From contig JAVBND010000019.1 in the NCBI GenBank assembly GCA_031551775.1, positions 33,013 through 97,012 on the forward strand: DNA of 64,000 bases. The letters run 5' to 3'. Below, piece by piece: positions 51,251 through 59,729 of the stretch; the stretch's first letter is position 1, and each line of letters begins with the position of its first letter. This stretch comes from Anaerozeibacter sp031551775 (GTDB taxonomy: Bacteria; Bacillota; Clostridia; Christensenellales; Aristaeellaceae). The position numbers and the translations under genes are program-made. The notes below the pieces were generated by a model that did no database searches, was not told the DNA's origin, and worked only from the letters and a program-made list of their open reading frames with translations.

Positions 51251-52653
51251 GCGCTTTTTCCGTCATTTTCGCCGCCTTCGGCCGCGAGGTTGTTGATCCA
51301 TTTGTCCCCGCTCAAGCGTTTGAAGCCGAGCGCGACTTTAAACACTTCCTCTACGCGTGAAGCCAAGTACACCATGTGAATCTGCCAATTGAGTACGGGG
51401 CCTGCGAGAAACACAAGCGGAATGCCGACAAACCACACGGTCAGCACATCGATCATCATGGCGTGCTTGACATCGCCGCCTGAGCGCAATACGCCGACCA
51501 CGATCATGCAAGCCGCCGACGTCAGCCAAATGAAGCAAGCATAGGTGTTGATGAGCTTTCGCGCCGATTCCGCGGTCGAAGCCGGCACGGGAAAGAAGGT
51601 CACCACCAAGGGACTGGCCGCAAGCACCAGCGCGCCCACGGCCACGCCGGTCGCAATGCTCAGCATCATCATGCGCCTTGCGATCAGGCGGGCTTCGTCG
51701 TTCCTGCCTGAGCCGATGGCCATGCCGATCATCACCGCGCACGCATGCGTCGCGCCGCGCAGCGCCACAACGCTCAGTTGCTCGATGTTGTTGAAGATGC
51801 CCACCGCGGCAATGGTGCCCTCTCCCATCATACCGTAGGCGACAGAATACATGACCATGGCCAGCGACCACAGCGATTCGTTGCCGGTGGTGGGCAGCAC
51901 GACACGGAAAAAGCGGCGCGCATCCTCGCGCGTGCCGGGGCGAAGGTTCCTGACAGGCGCGGCGTTGGCAAAATGCATCTTGTAGCTAACGATCAGCAAT
52001 ACGCCAAGTTCCACCGCACAGCCGGTGACCGTCGCAATCGCGCCGCCGGTCACGCCCAGGCGCGGAAATCCGAGGTTTCCAAAAATCAGCAGGTAATTGA
52101 GCGAGAGGTTGGTCAAGATGGCGAATATCGAGCCGTACATGGGCAGCTTCACCTGCTCGGTTGACTTGAGCACCGCCGCCTGCACCATGGAGATAGCCTG
52201 GAAGAAATAGGCGAAGCCAATGACGCGCAAGTAGGTGGTCCCTTCCGCGCGCGCAGCAAAGGACGCCTCATCCGAGATGAGCACGCGCATCAGCGCGTCC
52301 GGCGCGAAGACGGCGGGCAGCGCAAACAAGAGCGCCACGCCGGACGCCGTCAGCATGCCCAGCGTCAGCGTCTTGTGGATGCCCCTGAGGTCGCGCGTGC
52401 CCCAGTACTGCGCGGTAAACACGGACGCGCCGCTGACCACGCCGAACATGGTCACCTGCATGAAGAAGGTCACCCGGTTGGCCTGGGTCACTCCGGCCAG
52501 CGACGACTCGCCCAGCGACCCGATCATGAGGTTGTCCACGATGAACATCATCGCCATGACCAGGTTTTGAAGCAGGATTGGAACCGCCAGGCGCACGACA
52601 TCTCTTGAAAAGTTCGTTTCCCAGATAAAAATCCGTTTGTCGATTCGGTTCAT
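51247..52653 (-). CDS. MATE family efflux transporter
   Basis: 468 residues from ATG 52653 behind AAAAGGATCG. Twelve hydrophobic segments; helix 1 reads VVRLAVPILLQNLVMAMMFIVDNLMIG, the usual MATE start, and GLGE(S)SLAGVTQANR is similar to NorM-type proteins. It is not closely alike to the MATE protein at 24269-25651. It ends the leftward methyltransferase-GH127-MATE operon (16 bases after the GH127 stop). Confidence 0.87.
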   Translation of the reverse strand: MNRIDKRIFIWETNFSRDVVRLAVPILLQNLVMAMMFIVDNLMIGSLGESSLAGVTQANRVTFFMQVTMFGVVSGASVFTAQYWGTRDLRGIHKTLTLGMLTASGVALLFALPAVFAPDALMRVLISDEASFAARAEGTTYLRVIGFAYFFQAISMVQAAVLKSTEQVKLPMYGSIFAILTNLSLNYLLIFGNLGFPRLGVTGGAIATVTGCAVELGVLLIVSYKMHFANAAPVRNLRPGTREDARRFFRVVLPTTGNESLWSLAMVMYSVAYGMMGEGTIAAVGIFNNIEQLSVVALRGATHACAVMIGMAIGSGRNDEARLIARRMMMLSIATGVAVGALVLAASPLVVTFFPVPASTAESARKLINTYACFIWLTSAACMIVVGVLRSGGDVKHAMMIDVLTVWFVGIPLVFLAGPVLNWQIHMVYLASRVEEVFKVALGFKRLSGDKWINNLAAEGGENDGKSA

Positions 52654-52669
52654 GTCGATCCTTTTGCGC

Positions 52670-54547
52670 TTATTTGACTTCGGCAACCGGGAACTGCGCA
52701 ATGCGCAGGTCGCTGTCCCCGAAGGGGGTCAACCCTACCACGAAAGTTTCCTTGGCGTCAAAGACCGGTGCGACAGGCGGCTGGGCGCAGTTGGCGCCCT
52801 CCTTCGCCCAATCGCCGACGCGCACCACCTTGGCGAGCACCGTAAGGGCGCGTTCGCCGTGCTTGAACGCGCGGGCCGGGGATGTGTCCTCGACTTTCTT
52901 CATCGGCTCGCCGTCGATCAGCGCCCAGTTCCAGTCCTCGCCCGTGTCAAGGTTCAGCGCCATCACAAGCGGGCCCAGTTCCACCGCGCCCGTCTGGCGC
53001 GCCCAGCGCACAAACCTGGGGCGCATGGGCAGGTCCAGCGTGACTTCCGCTTCGCCCGACCACCTGCGCCGGACACACGCGATTTCGCCGCCGCGCATCT
53101 GCATGAGCTCCCCGTCCGGCAGCGTCACAATGGCCTGTTCCGCCCAGCCGGGAATGCGCAGGTACAGCGGGAACTCCGCAGCTTTCTTGACCTCCACGGT
53201 GAGCCTGACCTGACCGCCGAAAGGATATCCTCCGCCGACGGTTACGCGCACGCGCTCGCCGCCCGCGACAAAGGACGCCACGCACGGCGCGTAGCCGACC
53301 GCCGCCAGCCCGTCGTCCGAGGTGGCGTACCACAAACTCGCGGTCAGTTGCGCAAGGCCCGCATCGGCAAGCCCGAGCGGCCGCTCCATGTAGCACAGGT
53401 CGTCGTTGCGCGCGTTGTAGAAGGGGCGGGCGGCGTCCCGCGCATCGATCTGGTTGGTTTGCTCAAGCGCCTGACGGCGTTTCCCATCCTCCGACCAGGC
53501 GGCAGGCAGCGCGTTGTACGCCAGACATTCCATCACATCGGCCATTTCCCAACCGAATTCATCGCCCGTCCCGATCAGTGCGCCGAGCGATACGATGGTC
53601 TCGGACACCGATTCGACGCTTATGCCCTGGGCGGGATTGGCGCCCGCCAGGTGGTTGTCTCCCGTAAACATATTGAGCGCCACGCCGTGCTGCTTCATCA
53701 GCCGCGCCCAGCCCAGCTTGAACGCGCCGACCTCTTTGAAGCCGCTCTTGACCAGGTTGATGATGCCCGGGGTCTTAAGGCCAAAAGCCACGTTGGTGGC
53801 CTCGGTCAGCTGGTACTCGCGCCCGTTCACCTTTTGATCGATGCCGCTGAACGCGCCTTCCCTCGCCATGCCATCCTTGAGCTTCTTCCATGGCTGCTGC
53901 TTGGCGGTAGGGCGAATGTGGGGAAATATGGTGAATTCATCGGTCCAGTCGAGCGCCTGCGCCCGGATGAGTTCGGTCAGCTTGAGCAGGTACGCCTGGC
54001 CCGTCAGGTTGTACAGGAACAGCGCCGCCTGCAGGTTCTCCCCCGCGCGCGCCACAGCCAAGCCCATGAGCGGGTCCTCCGGCAAGACGCTTAATTCATA
54101 GCGCAGGAACTTATCCATCGCCTTGAGCGCTTCGCGATCGGCGGTGGCCCCGAAGTACATTTGCAAAACGCGCAGCATGAGGATTTTCGGCCACCAGTCG
54201 CGAAGCCCCGCGGGCCCGATATCGCCCGACTGAAACTGATTTTCTATTGTCCAGCGGACAAATTTCGCGACAAGCGACATCAGCGTTTCGTCTCCCGTTG
54301 TATAGCCGAGCGCCGCGATTCCGGCCAGCGCCTCAACCGCGCTTTGCTCGTCCTTGAGGTTTCCGCCCAGCCAGCCCGAAGCGCCGTCCGTGCCCGGAAA
54401 GCGCGCGTCCAGCGTCTCAAGCACAGCTTTTCTCTGGATTTCCAGCTGTTCCTCAAGCCAGCCGCATGGCTTGACCGCGCCCAGCGGCAGGGGAGCGAAC
54501 CGGTTCGGGGGCAAGGGTGTCTTGTTGAAAACTGCGCGTCCGATCAT
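52670..54547 (-). CDS. GH127-type beta-L-arabinofuranosidase-like protein (DUF1680)
   Basis: 625 residues from ATG 54547 behind GAGGGGAG; the ATG overlaps the methyltransferase stop (ATGA). The (alpha/alpha)6 barrel is recognisable from GWLEEQLEIQRK, LGGNLKDEQSAVEALAGIA, DWWPKILMLRVLQMYF, TGDNHLAG(A)NP, VSETI and ECLAYNALPAAW. Known GH127/GH146 members cleave beta-L-arabinofuranose from plant glycans. The usual catalytic Cys cluster (CxxC-type zinc site) is not obvious here: after YNAR the sequence reads DDLCYME, so the mechanism or substrate may differ. No signal peptide; the enzyme is cytoplasmic. Confidence 0.8.
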   Translation of the reverse strand: MIGRAVFNKTPLPPNRFAPLPLGAVKPCGWLEEQLEIQRKAVLETLDARFPGTDGASGWLGGNLKDEQSAVEALAGIAALGYTTGDETLMSLVAKFVRWTIENQFQSGDIGPAGLRDWWPKILMLRVLQMYFGATADREALKAMDKFLRYELSVLPEDPLMGLAVARAGENLQAALFLYNLTGQAYLLKLTELIRAQALDWTDEFTIFPHIRPTAKQQPWKKLKDGMAREGAFSGIDQKVNGREYQLTEATNVAFGLKTPGIINLVKSGFKEVGAFKLGWARLMKQHGVALNMFTGDNHLAGANPAQGISVESVSETIVSLGALIGTGDEFGWEMADVMECLAYNALPAAWSEDGKRRQALEQTNQIDARDAARPFYNARNDDLCYMERPLGLADAGLAQLTASLWYATSDDGLAAVGYAPCVASFVAGGERVRVTVGGGYPFGGQVRLTVEVKKAAEFPLYLRIPGWAEQAIVTLPDGELMQMRGGEIACVRRRWSGEAEVTLDLPMRPRFVRWARQTGAVELGPLVMALNLDTGEDWNWALIDGEPMKKVEDTSPARAFKHGERALTVLAKVVRVGDWAKEGANCAQPPVAPVFDAKETFVVGLTPFGDSDLRIAQFPVAEVK

Positions 54548-55686
54548 GGTTTTTTCTCCCCTCTTGTCGGTTTTTGATAAATTTTGAGCTCGCACTCGAG
54601 CCGCCCGTTGTAAAACCTGCGGCGCTTGTCCGCGCGCCTTCCGTACGCCTTTTCAAAGCCGGTGTCCGCCGTCAGCGCCGCCAGATCCCAGCCGCTTGAC
54701 CGGGCGCTCAATAGGCCGAGTTGTCTGGCAACCGCCTGCGCCGCACGCTTGTCGCCCAGGCGCTCGCCGTAGGGCGGGTTGGTCAGGATCACGCCGCCGG
54801 TCGAGGGCAAGTTCAAATCGCGCACGTCCTTCTTTTGAAGGGCAATCCTCTCCCCAAGGCCCGCCTGGCGGATGTGCTTCCCGGCGAGTTCCAGCGCCGC
54901 CGGGTCAATGTCGCTGCCCGCGATATCGATCGGTCGCTTGGCCCCTTCCCCGAAACGCGAAACCGCGTTTTCCCGCGCGGCCTTGACATCCCTTGCGTTC
55001 ATGATGGGCCATGCCTCGCAATCAAAAGCGCGCGTAAGCCCCGGCGCACGGTCGAGCGCAATAAACGCCGCCTCGATCAGCAGCGTGCCGGTCCCGCAGC
55101 AGGGATCGTAAAGCGCGCGGCTGGGCCGCCAGGGCGAGGACAGCGCAACGGCAGATGCGAGCGTCTCGCGAAGCGGCGCCTCTCCGTTCCAGGTGCGGTA
55201 GCCGCGCCGCGAAAGCGCCGGCCCCGACATGTTGAGGGCAATGGTGGCCTGATCCTGGTGAATGCTTATGTCGATCTCGTGAAGCGCGCCGTCTTCCGCC
55301 ATCCAGCGGATTCCCCGCTTTTCCTCCATGCGCCGCGCCACCGCCTTCTTGACGATGGACTGGCAGTCGGACGGACTCATGAGCGTCGAGCGCGCGCACT
55401 GCGCCTTGACGGGCAGCTTCGCGTCGTCCGGCAACACGTCCTCCCAGGCAATCGCGCGCACGCCTTCAAACAATTCGTCAAATGACTTTGCGCAAAACTT
55501 TCCCATGACCAGCATCACGCGGTCCGCGGTGCGCAGCCAGAGGTTGGCGTTAAAGCCATCCTTCATGTCTCCCTCAAATGTGACGCCTCCCGTTTGTAGC
55601 GGTGAAACGCCTTTCGCGTCAAGCCGTGCGAGGTCCTGCTTGATCAGTCCCTCCAGAGCGAACGCGCCCCTGGCAATAAATTGCAT
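54544..55686 (-). CDS. THUMP-domain class I RNA (guanine-N2) methyltransferase (RlmL/YpsC-like)
   Basis: 380 residues from ATG 55686 behind GGGAGGAC. The THUMP domain covers ~40-155, a SAM domain ~160-375 with DPCCGTGTLLIEAA, the SGSDIDP acidic loop and the catalytic NPPYGERL. Such proteins (B. subtilis YpsC, the N-terminal half of E. coli RlmL) methylate G2445 of 23S rRNA or a comparable base. A minus-strand TATAAT lies at 55723-55718. The operon continues with GH127 and MATE genes of no clear relation. Confidence 0.88.
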   Translation of the reverse strand: MQFIARGAFALEGLIKQDLARLDAKGVSPLQTGGVTFEGDMKDGFNANLWLRTADRVMLVMGKFCAKSFDELFEGVRAIAWEDVLPDDAKLPVKAQCARSTLMSPSDCQSIVKKAVARRMEEKRGIRWMAEDGALHEIDISIHQDQATIALNMSGPALSRRGYRTWNGEAPLRETLASAVALSSPWRPSRALYDPCCGTGTLLIEAAFIALDRAPGLTRAFDCEAWPIMNARDVKAARENAVSRFGEGAKRPIDIAGSDIDPAALELAGKHIRQAGLGERIALQKKDVRDLNLPSTGGVILTNPPYGERLGDKRAAQAVARQLGLLSARSSGWDLAALTADTGFEKAYGRRADKRRRFYNGRLECELKIYQKPTRGEKKP

Positions 55687-55863
55687 GATTTGTCCTCCCG
55701 AATGCATTGAGCATTTTATTATAATAGCGCCGGCCCCCAATTGTCGAGCATGATTAGGAAAAGTTTTATCGGACGCCGCCGATTCGGCCATAAACAAGAC
55801 CGCAAAAAATGAATTTTCTTCCTGAGCTTCCTGCATTTTAACGCAATTTCTTTGACCGGGCGC

Positions 55864-55892
55864 TTGCGCATTGTGATCAAGTGTCGTATAAT
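55864..55892 (+). promoter_or_regulatory. Promoter of the lysine importer operon
   Basis: TTGCGC (55864-55869), 17 bases, TATAAT (55887-55892). The transcript starts near 55900, 18 bases before the riboswitch. Confidence 0.8.
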
Positions 55893-55916
55893 GTCACCGT
55901 ACCTTGATAATTGTTT

Positions 55917-56096
55917 TTTGATAGAGGCGCAAAATTCATCAGTCCCGCTCCCGAACCGCTCAAGCGGCATTGACGGCGCGCAAAAGGGGATTTTGCCGAA
56001 GCGGACCGCCCGCTTGAGGGGCAACCGCTGGGCGCACGGAGAACATCCGGGCGACTGTCACAATCGGGGCATTGTGGGGCGCTATCGCATGACCGG
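55917..56096 (+). ncRNA. Lysine riboswitch (L-box)
   Basis: The conserved L-box blocks occur in order: GATAGAGGCGC at the 5' side; AGT after a short gap; AAGGGG, GCCGAAGC, then GCTGG; GGCGACTGTCA; and the closing GGGGCGCTATC that pairs with GATAG(A)GGCGC. This is the standard five-helix lysine aptamer. A terminator follows at 56108-56139. It controls the ABC importer at 56179-58517, showing that the transported amino acid is probably lysine. Confidence 0.9.
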
Positions 56097-56107
56097 CTAC
56101 GTTAAGC

Positions 56108-56139
56108 GGTCGAAGCGTTCGCTTCGGCTATTTTTATTT
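56108..56139 (+). terminator. Riboswitch expression platform terminator
   Basis: CGAAGCG/CGCTTCG (56111-56126) closed by GTCG...CGGC flanks, followed by TTTTTATTT (56131-56139). With lysine bound this hairpin would form and stop transcription 40 bases before the first gene. Confidence 0.8.
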
Positions 56140-56178
56140 CCAGCCGCCCCACGCAAAATAAAAGGAGGGTATCTCATC

Positions 56179-56982
56179 ATGAAGAAGACGCCATCAATCC
56201 TCTGCGCGCTGATTTTGGTTCTCGCGCTTTGCGCGCCGGCCCTTGCCGAAGGCAAGCTGCGCGTTGGCATGGAGTGCGACTACACGCCGTTCAACTGGAC
56301 CCAGGCGGAGCCGGGCGAGCAAACCGTACCGCTCGCGGGCGGCGGCTATGCCGACGGTTACGACGTGCGCATCGCGAAGAAAATCGCGGAGGGACTGGGC
56401 AAGGAACTTGAAATTGTCAAGACCGCCTGGGACGGCCTGCCCCCCGCGCTGACGAGCGGCAACATCGACCTGATCATCGCGGGCATGAGCCCGACCGAAG
56501 AGCGCAAGGCCACCATCGATTTCTCCGACGCCTACTACATCTCAGACCTCGTGATCGTGGTCAAGAAGGACGGTCCGTACGCCGCCGCCACATCGTTTGA
56601 GGATTTTAAGGGCGCGCGCATCACCGGCCAGCTCAACACCGTCCACTACAGCGTGATCGACCAGATCCAGGGCGTCAACAAGATGACCGCCATGGAGACT
56701 TTCCCGGCCATGATCGTGGCGCTGAACGCGGGCGGCATCGACGGCTATGTGTCCGAACGGCCCGGCGCGCTGGCCGCGCAGGTGACCAACCCGGAACTCT
56801 CCTTCGTCATCTTTGAGGAAGGCAGCGGCTTCACCGCGTCCAAGGACCAGCTTTCAATCGCGGTCGGCATCGTCAAGGGCAGCCCCCTGGTTGAAGAAGT
56901 CAACCGTGTGCTTTCAACCATCACGGAAGAAGAACGCCAGCAGATCATGGTGGACGCGGTCGCGGCAAGTCCCATGGCGTAA
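56179..56982 (+). CDS. Amino-acid ABC transporter substrate-binding protein (probable lysine)
   Basis: 267 residues from ATG 56179 behind AAAGGAGGG. Signal peptide (ALILVLALCAPALA). Family 3 binding-protein motifs: LRVGMECDYTPFNW, GYDVRIAKKIAEGLG, DLIIAGMSPTEERK, FSDAYYIS. It would carry lysine to the permease; the assignment to lysine rests on the upstream riboswitch, since the fold alone only indicates an amino acid. No lipobox Cys is present at the cleavage site. Confidence 0.88.
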   Translation: MKKTPSILCALILVLALCAPALAEGKLRVGMECDYTPFNWTQAEPGEQTVPLAGGGYADGYDVRIAKKIAEGLGKELEIVKTAWDGLPPALTSGNIDLIIAGMSPTEERKATIDFSDAYYISDLVIVVKKDGPYAAATSFEDFKGARITGQLNTVHYSVIDQIQGVNKMTAMETFPAMIVALNAGGIDGYVSERPGALAAQVTNPELSFVIFEEGSGFTASKDQLSIAVGIVKGSPLVEEVNRVLSTITEEERQQIMVDAVAASPMA

Positions 56983-57006
56983 GAGCGCGTTACGGAGGGA
57001 TAGAGG

Positions 57007-57783
57007 ATGCCCACGAATTTTGCCGGCTGGGTCTTATTCTTGCTTGAAAAATACGGCGCGCTGTTTTTTCAGGGCACGCTGGTCACGCTTGGCGTGGCGC
57101 TCTCGGGCACCATTTTGGGTTTTGTGCTGGGCCTGCTGGTCGCCATCGCGCGCACCGTTGTGCTTGCCGGCAATGCGGGGCGTGTCAAAAGGGCGCTCGT
57201 CAAGGCGCTCAAGTGGCTGTTGGGCGCCTACATCGAGGTCTTCCGCGGCACCCCCATGATGGTGCAGGCCATGGTCATTTACTATGGCGCCATGCAGTAC
57301 CTGGGGATCAACATGCACTTCATGGCGGCGGGCATCCTGATCGTGTCGGTCAACACCGGCGCATACATGGCCGAGATCATCCGCGGCGGCATCATTTCGG
57401 TGGACGTGGGCCAGACCGAGGCCGCGCATTCGATCGGCATGACCCATTGGCAGACCATGACGAGCGTTGTGCTTCCGCAGGCGGTGCGCAACATCATGCC
57501 CTCCATCGGCAACGAATTTGTGGTCAACATCAAGGATTCCTCTGTGCTCAACGTCATCTCGGTGAGCGAATTGTTCTTCCAGACCAAGTCGGCATCGGGC
57601 ACCTACTTCCGCTTTTTTGAAGCCTACTTCATCACAGGCGTGATCTACTTGGTTTTGACGGTCACCGTCACGCGCATTTTGCGCCTGGTTGAAAAGAAGA
57701 TGGATGGCCCGGACACCTTCCGCGTGCACGGCTCGCAAAGTGACTTCCGCGCGGTCATCGATGTGAAAAGGGGCGGAAAATGA
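57007..57783 (+). CDS. Amino-acid ABC transporter permease
   Basis: 258 residues. Five helices, with the EFFRGTPMMVQAMVIYYG-type HisM/GlnP loop (here FRGTPMMVQ) and the EAA coupling motif AAHSIGMTHWQTMTSVVLPQA, which docks the ATPase. It starts 24 bases after the binding-protein stop and overlaps the ATPase start (ATGA). Confidence 0.92.
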   Translation: MPTNFAGWVLFLLEKYGALFFQGTLVTLGVALSGTILGFVLGLLVAIARTVVLAGNAGRVKRALVKALKWLLGAYIEVFRGTPMMVQAMVIYYGAMQYLGINMHFMAAGILIVSVNTGAYMAEIIRGGIISVDVGQTEAAHSIGMTHWQTMTSVVLPQAVRNIMPSIGNEFVVNIKDSSVLNVISVSELFFQTKSASGTYFRFFEAYFITGVIYLVLTVTVTRILRLVEKKMDGPDTFRVHGSQSDFRAVIDVKRGGK

Positions 57784-58517
57784 TGGAACAAGTGCTCGAT
57801 ATCCGCCACCTCAGGAAATCCTTTGGCGATCATGAAGTGCTCTCGGACATCGATTTTTCCTGCGCCAAGGGCGAAGTGGTGACGATTATCGGATCGTCCG
57901 GCTCGGGCAAATCGACGTTGCTTCGCTGCATCAACCTGCTCGAAACGCCAAGCGGCGGCCAGATTTTGTACGGCGGAAAAGACATTCAGTCGCGCGATTT
58001 TACCCTCGGCGAATACCACGCCAAGGTCGGCATGGTGTTTCAGCAGTTCAACCTCTTCAGCAACATGACGGTGCTTGAAAACTGCGTGGTGGGCCAGATG
58101 AAGGTGCTCAAGCGCAGCCGCGACGATAGCGAAAAGAACGCGCTCAAGTACCTAACGGGCGTGGGCATGGACGCCTACATCGACGCCAAACCCCGCCAGA
58201 TATCCGGCGGCCAGAAACAGCGCGTGGCCATTGCGCGCTCGCTCTCCATGGACCCGGAAGTCCTGCTCTTTGACGAACCGACGAGCGCGCTTGACCCCGA
58301 AATGGTGGGCGAGGTGCTCTCCGTCATGAAAGACCTCGCCGAAAGCGGTTTGACGATGCTCGTGGTCACCCACGAAATGGCCTTCGCGCGCGATGTGGCT
58401 GACCGCGTGGTCTTCATGGATGGCGGCGTGATTGTGGAACAAGGCCCGCCAAGCGAAATCTTCACGGCCCCTAAGCAGCCCCGCACCAGGGAATTCCTGA
58501 AACGCGTCCTCGGATAA
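57780..58517 (+). CDS. Amino-acid ABC transporter ATP-binding protein
   Basis: 245 residues. Walker A GSSGSGKST, signature ISGGQKQRVAIARSL, Walker B VLLFDEPTSALDPE and switch His in VVTHEMAFARDVADR are all intact, as in GlnQ/HisP ATPases. Its ATG overlaps the permease stop. The operon ends with the hairpin at 58535-58567. Confidence 0.93.
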   Translation: MMEQVLDIRHLRKSFGDHEVLSDIDFSCAKGEVVTIIGSSGSGKSTLLRCINLLETPSGGQILYGGKDIQSRDFTLGEYHAKVGMVFQQFNLFSNMTVLENCVVGQMKVLKRSRDDSEKNALKYLTGVGMDAYIDAKPRQISGGQKQRVAIARSLSMDPEVLLFDEPTSALDPEMVGEVLSVMKDLAESGLTMLVVTHEMAFARDVADRVVFMDGGVIVEQGPPSEIFTAPKQPRTREFLKRVLG

Positions 58518-58534
58518 TCAGATATATTGCCTCT

Positions 58535-58567
58535 CCCCTCCCGCATAGGCTTGCCTGACGGGAGGGG
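58535..58567 (+). terminator. Hairpin whose 3' arm is the next ribosome binding site
   Basis: CCCCTCCCG (58535-58543) and CGGGAGGGG (58559-58567) are perfect 9-base arms with a 15-base loop, 17 bases after the ATPase stop. GGGAGGGG is also the ribosome binding site for the ATG at 58574. The same arrangement occurs at 42911-42938. Confidence 0.65.
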
Positions 58568-58573
58568 ATTATT

Positions 58574-59608
58574 ATGCTCAGAAACGATTATCGGCGCGCG
58601 CTCATCATGTTGCGCCCGATGCTGGGTACAAAGGGCATGAGCGGACATGTACGGCTTGAGCGCCGCACGCTCATGGGGTCCATGCGCTTTACCGTTACAG
58701 GCGCGGATTCTGGCGACATGCTTTACGCGCTGCTCATGGCCGACACCAAGGACAGCATGGTGGTGTACCGTCTGGGCACGCTGGCGAAGGACAGCCGCGG
58801 CCAGTCGGGCGCAACCGCCACGTTCGACCCGCGCAACCTGAACGGCCTCGACCTCAACGACTATACGCTGATCGCACTGGTGCGCGAGGGAACGGGCGAT
58901 CCGCAACTGGTCATGACCGGCATGGTGAACGGCTCCAAGGAGCTCAATTGGGCTGAGGTTGAGGACGCCGCGACGCGGCTGTACAAGCCCGGCGGCAAGG
59001 TTACACAGCCAACGCAGGCGGTTCAGGGAGGCCTATACGCCGAAAAAAGCGGCGGCGTCAGCCTTGCCGGCGGCATAGCGCCGGAACCGGACTGCCCCTG
59101 TGATCTGGAAGAGGGACAGGCGGTGTTTGAGCGGGCAGCGCCTCCGAGCCTATTGAGCTTTGATATCGAGCAAGCGCCGGAGGCAACCGAGGAACCGGAC
59201 GAAGAAGAAATCTATGGCGAACCCGGGCCGGAGGCGCCCGCGGAAATCACCCCGTCGCCTCAGGAAGCAAGGGAAGGCCCGACCGCCGCGGAGGTATTGG
59301 AACTGGATGAGGACGCGCTTTGGCCGGATGAAATCGCGTCGCTGCGCGTATTGTTCTTTACCGCCCATCCTTCAAATGCCTTCACCCTTGACGATTTCGT
59401 GTTCGTCGATGCGCCGCTGCCCAGCGAGGACGGCACGGAAGGGGTTTGCGCCATCGGCCTTGAGGCACAAGACGGTCAACCGGTATCGGTGTGTTACGCG
59501 CTGCCGGGCGACTTTTCCCTCGAACCCCCGCCGGGCCTGGAAGGATACCAGTATGCGAGCGGTTGGTGGTATACGATTTTGAGCGCGCTCGAGCCCGACC
59601 CGGAGTAG
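58574..59608 (+). CDS. Protein of unknown function with acidic low-complexity region
   Basis: 344 residues from ATG 58574. The first ~130 residues (LRNDYRRALIMLRP, GHVRLERRTLMGSMRFTV, then a beta-rich DMLYALL...VVYRLGTL part) form a compact domain met in clostridial hypothetical proteins; ~190-245 is an acidic Glu/Pro-rich spacer; the C-terminal ~100 residues are a second beta-rich domain. No signal peptide or membrane helix. The function is unknown. Terminated by the hairpin at 59675-59705. Confidence 0.7.
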   Translation: MLRNDYRRALIMLRPMLGTKGMSGHVRLERRTLMGSMRFTVTGADSGDMLYALLMADTKDSMVVYRLGTLAKDSRGQSGATATFDPRNLNGLDLNDYTLIALVREGTGDPQLVMTGMVNGSKELNWAEVEDAATRLYKPGGKVTQPTQAVQGGLYAEKSGGVSLAGGIAPEPDCPCDLEEGQAVFERAAPPSLLSFDIEQAPEATEEPDEEEIYGEPGPEAPAEITPSPQEAREGPTAAEVLELDEDALWPDEIASLRVLFFTAHPSNAFTLDDFVFVDAPLPSEDGTEGVCAIGLEAQDGQPVSVCYALPGDFSLEPPPGLEGYQYASGWWYTILSALEPDPE

Positions 59609-59674
59609 GCAAGGGGTCAAGGTTTATCAGCGGGAAAGGCGCCGTTTGCGCGAAGCCAAACTTTCACTCAAAAG

Positions 59675-59705
59675 CGCGCCGCTATTGCGAAGCCGGCGCG
59701 TTTTT
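59675..59705 (+). terminator. Rho-independent terminator
   Basis: CGCGCCG and CGGCGCG arms around a 12-base loop, followed by TTTTT (59701-59705). A TATACT (59708-59713), likely the -10 of the next gene, follows at once. Confidence 0.8.
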
Positions 59706-59729
59706 GTTATACTGTGCCCATTGGTTTAA

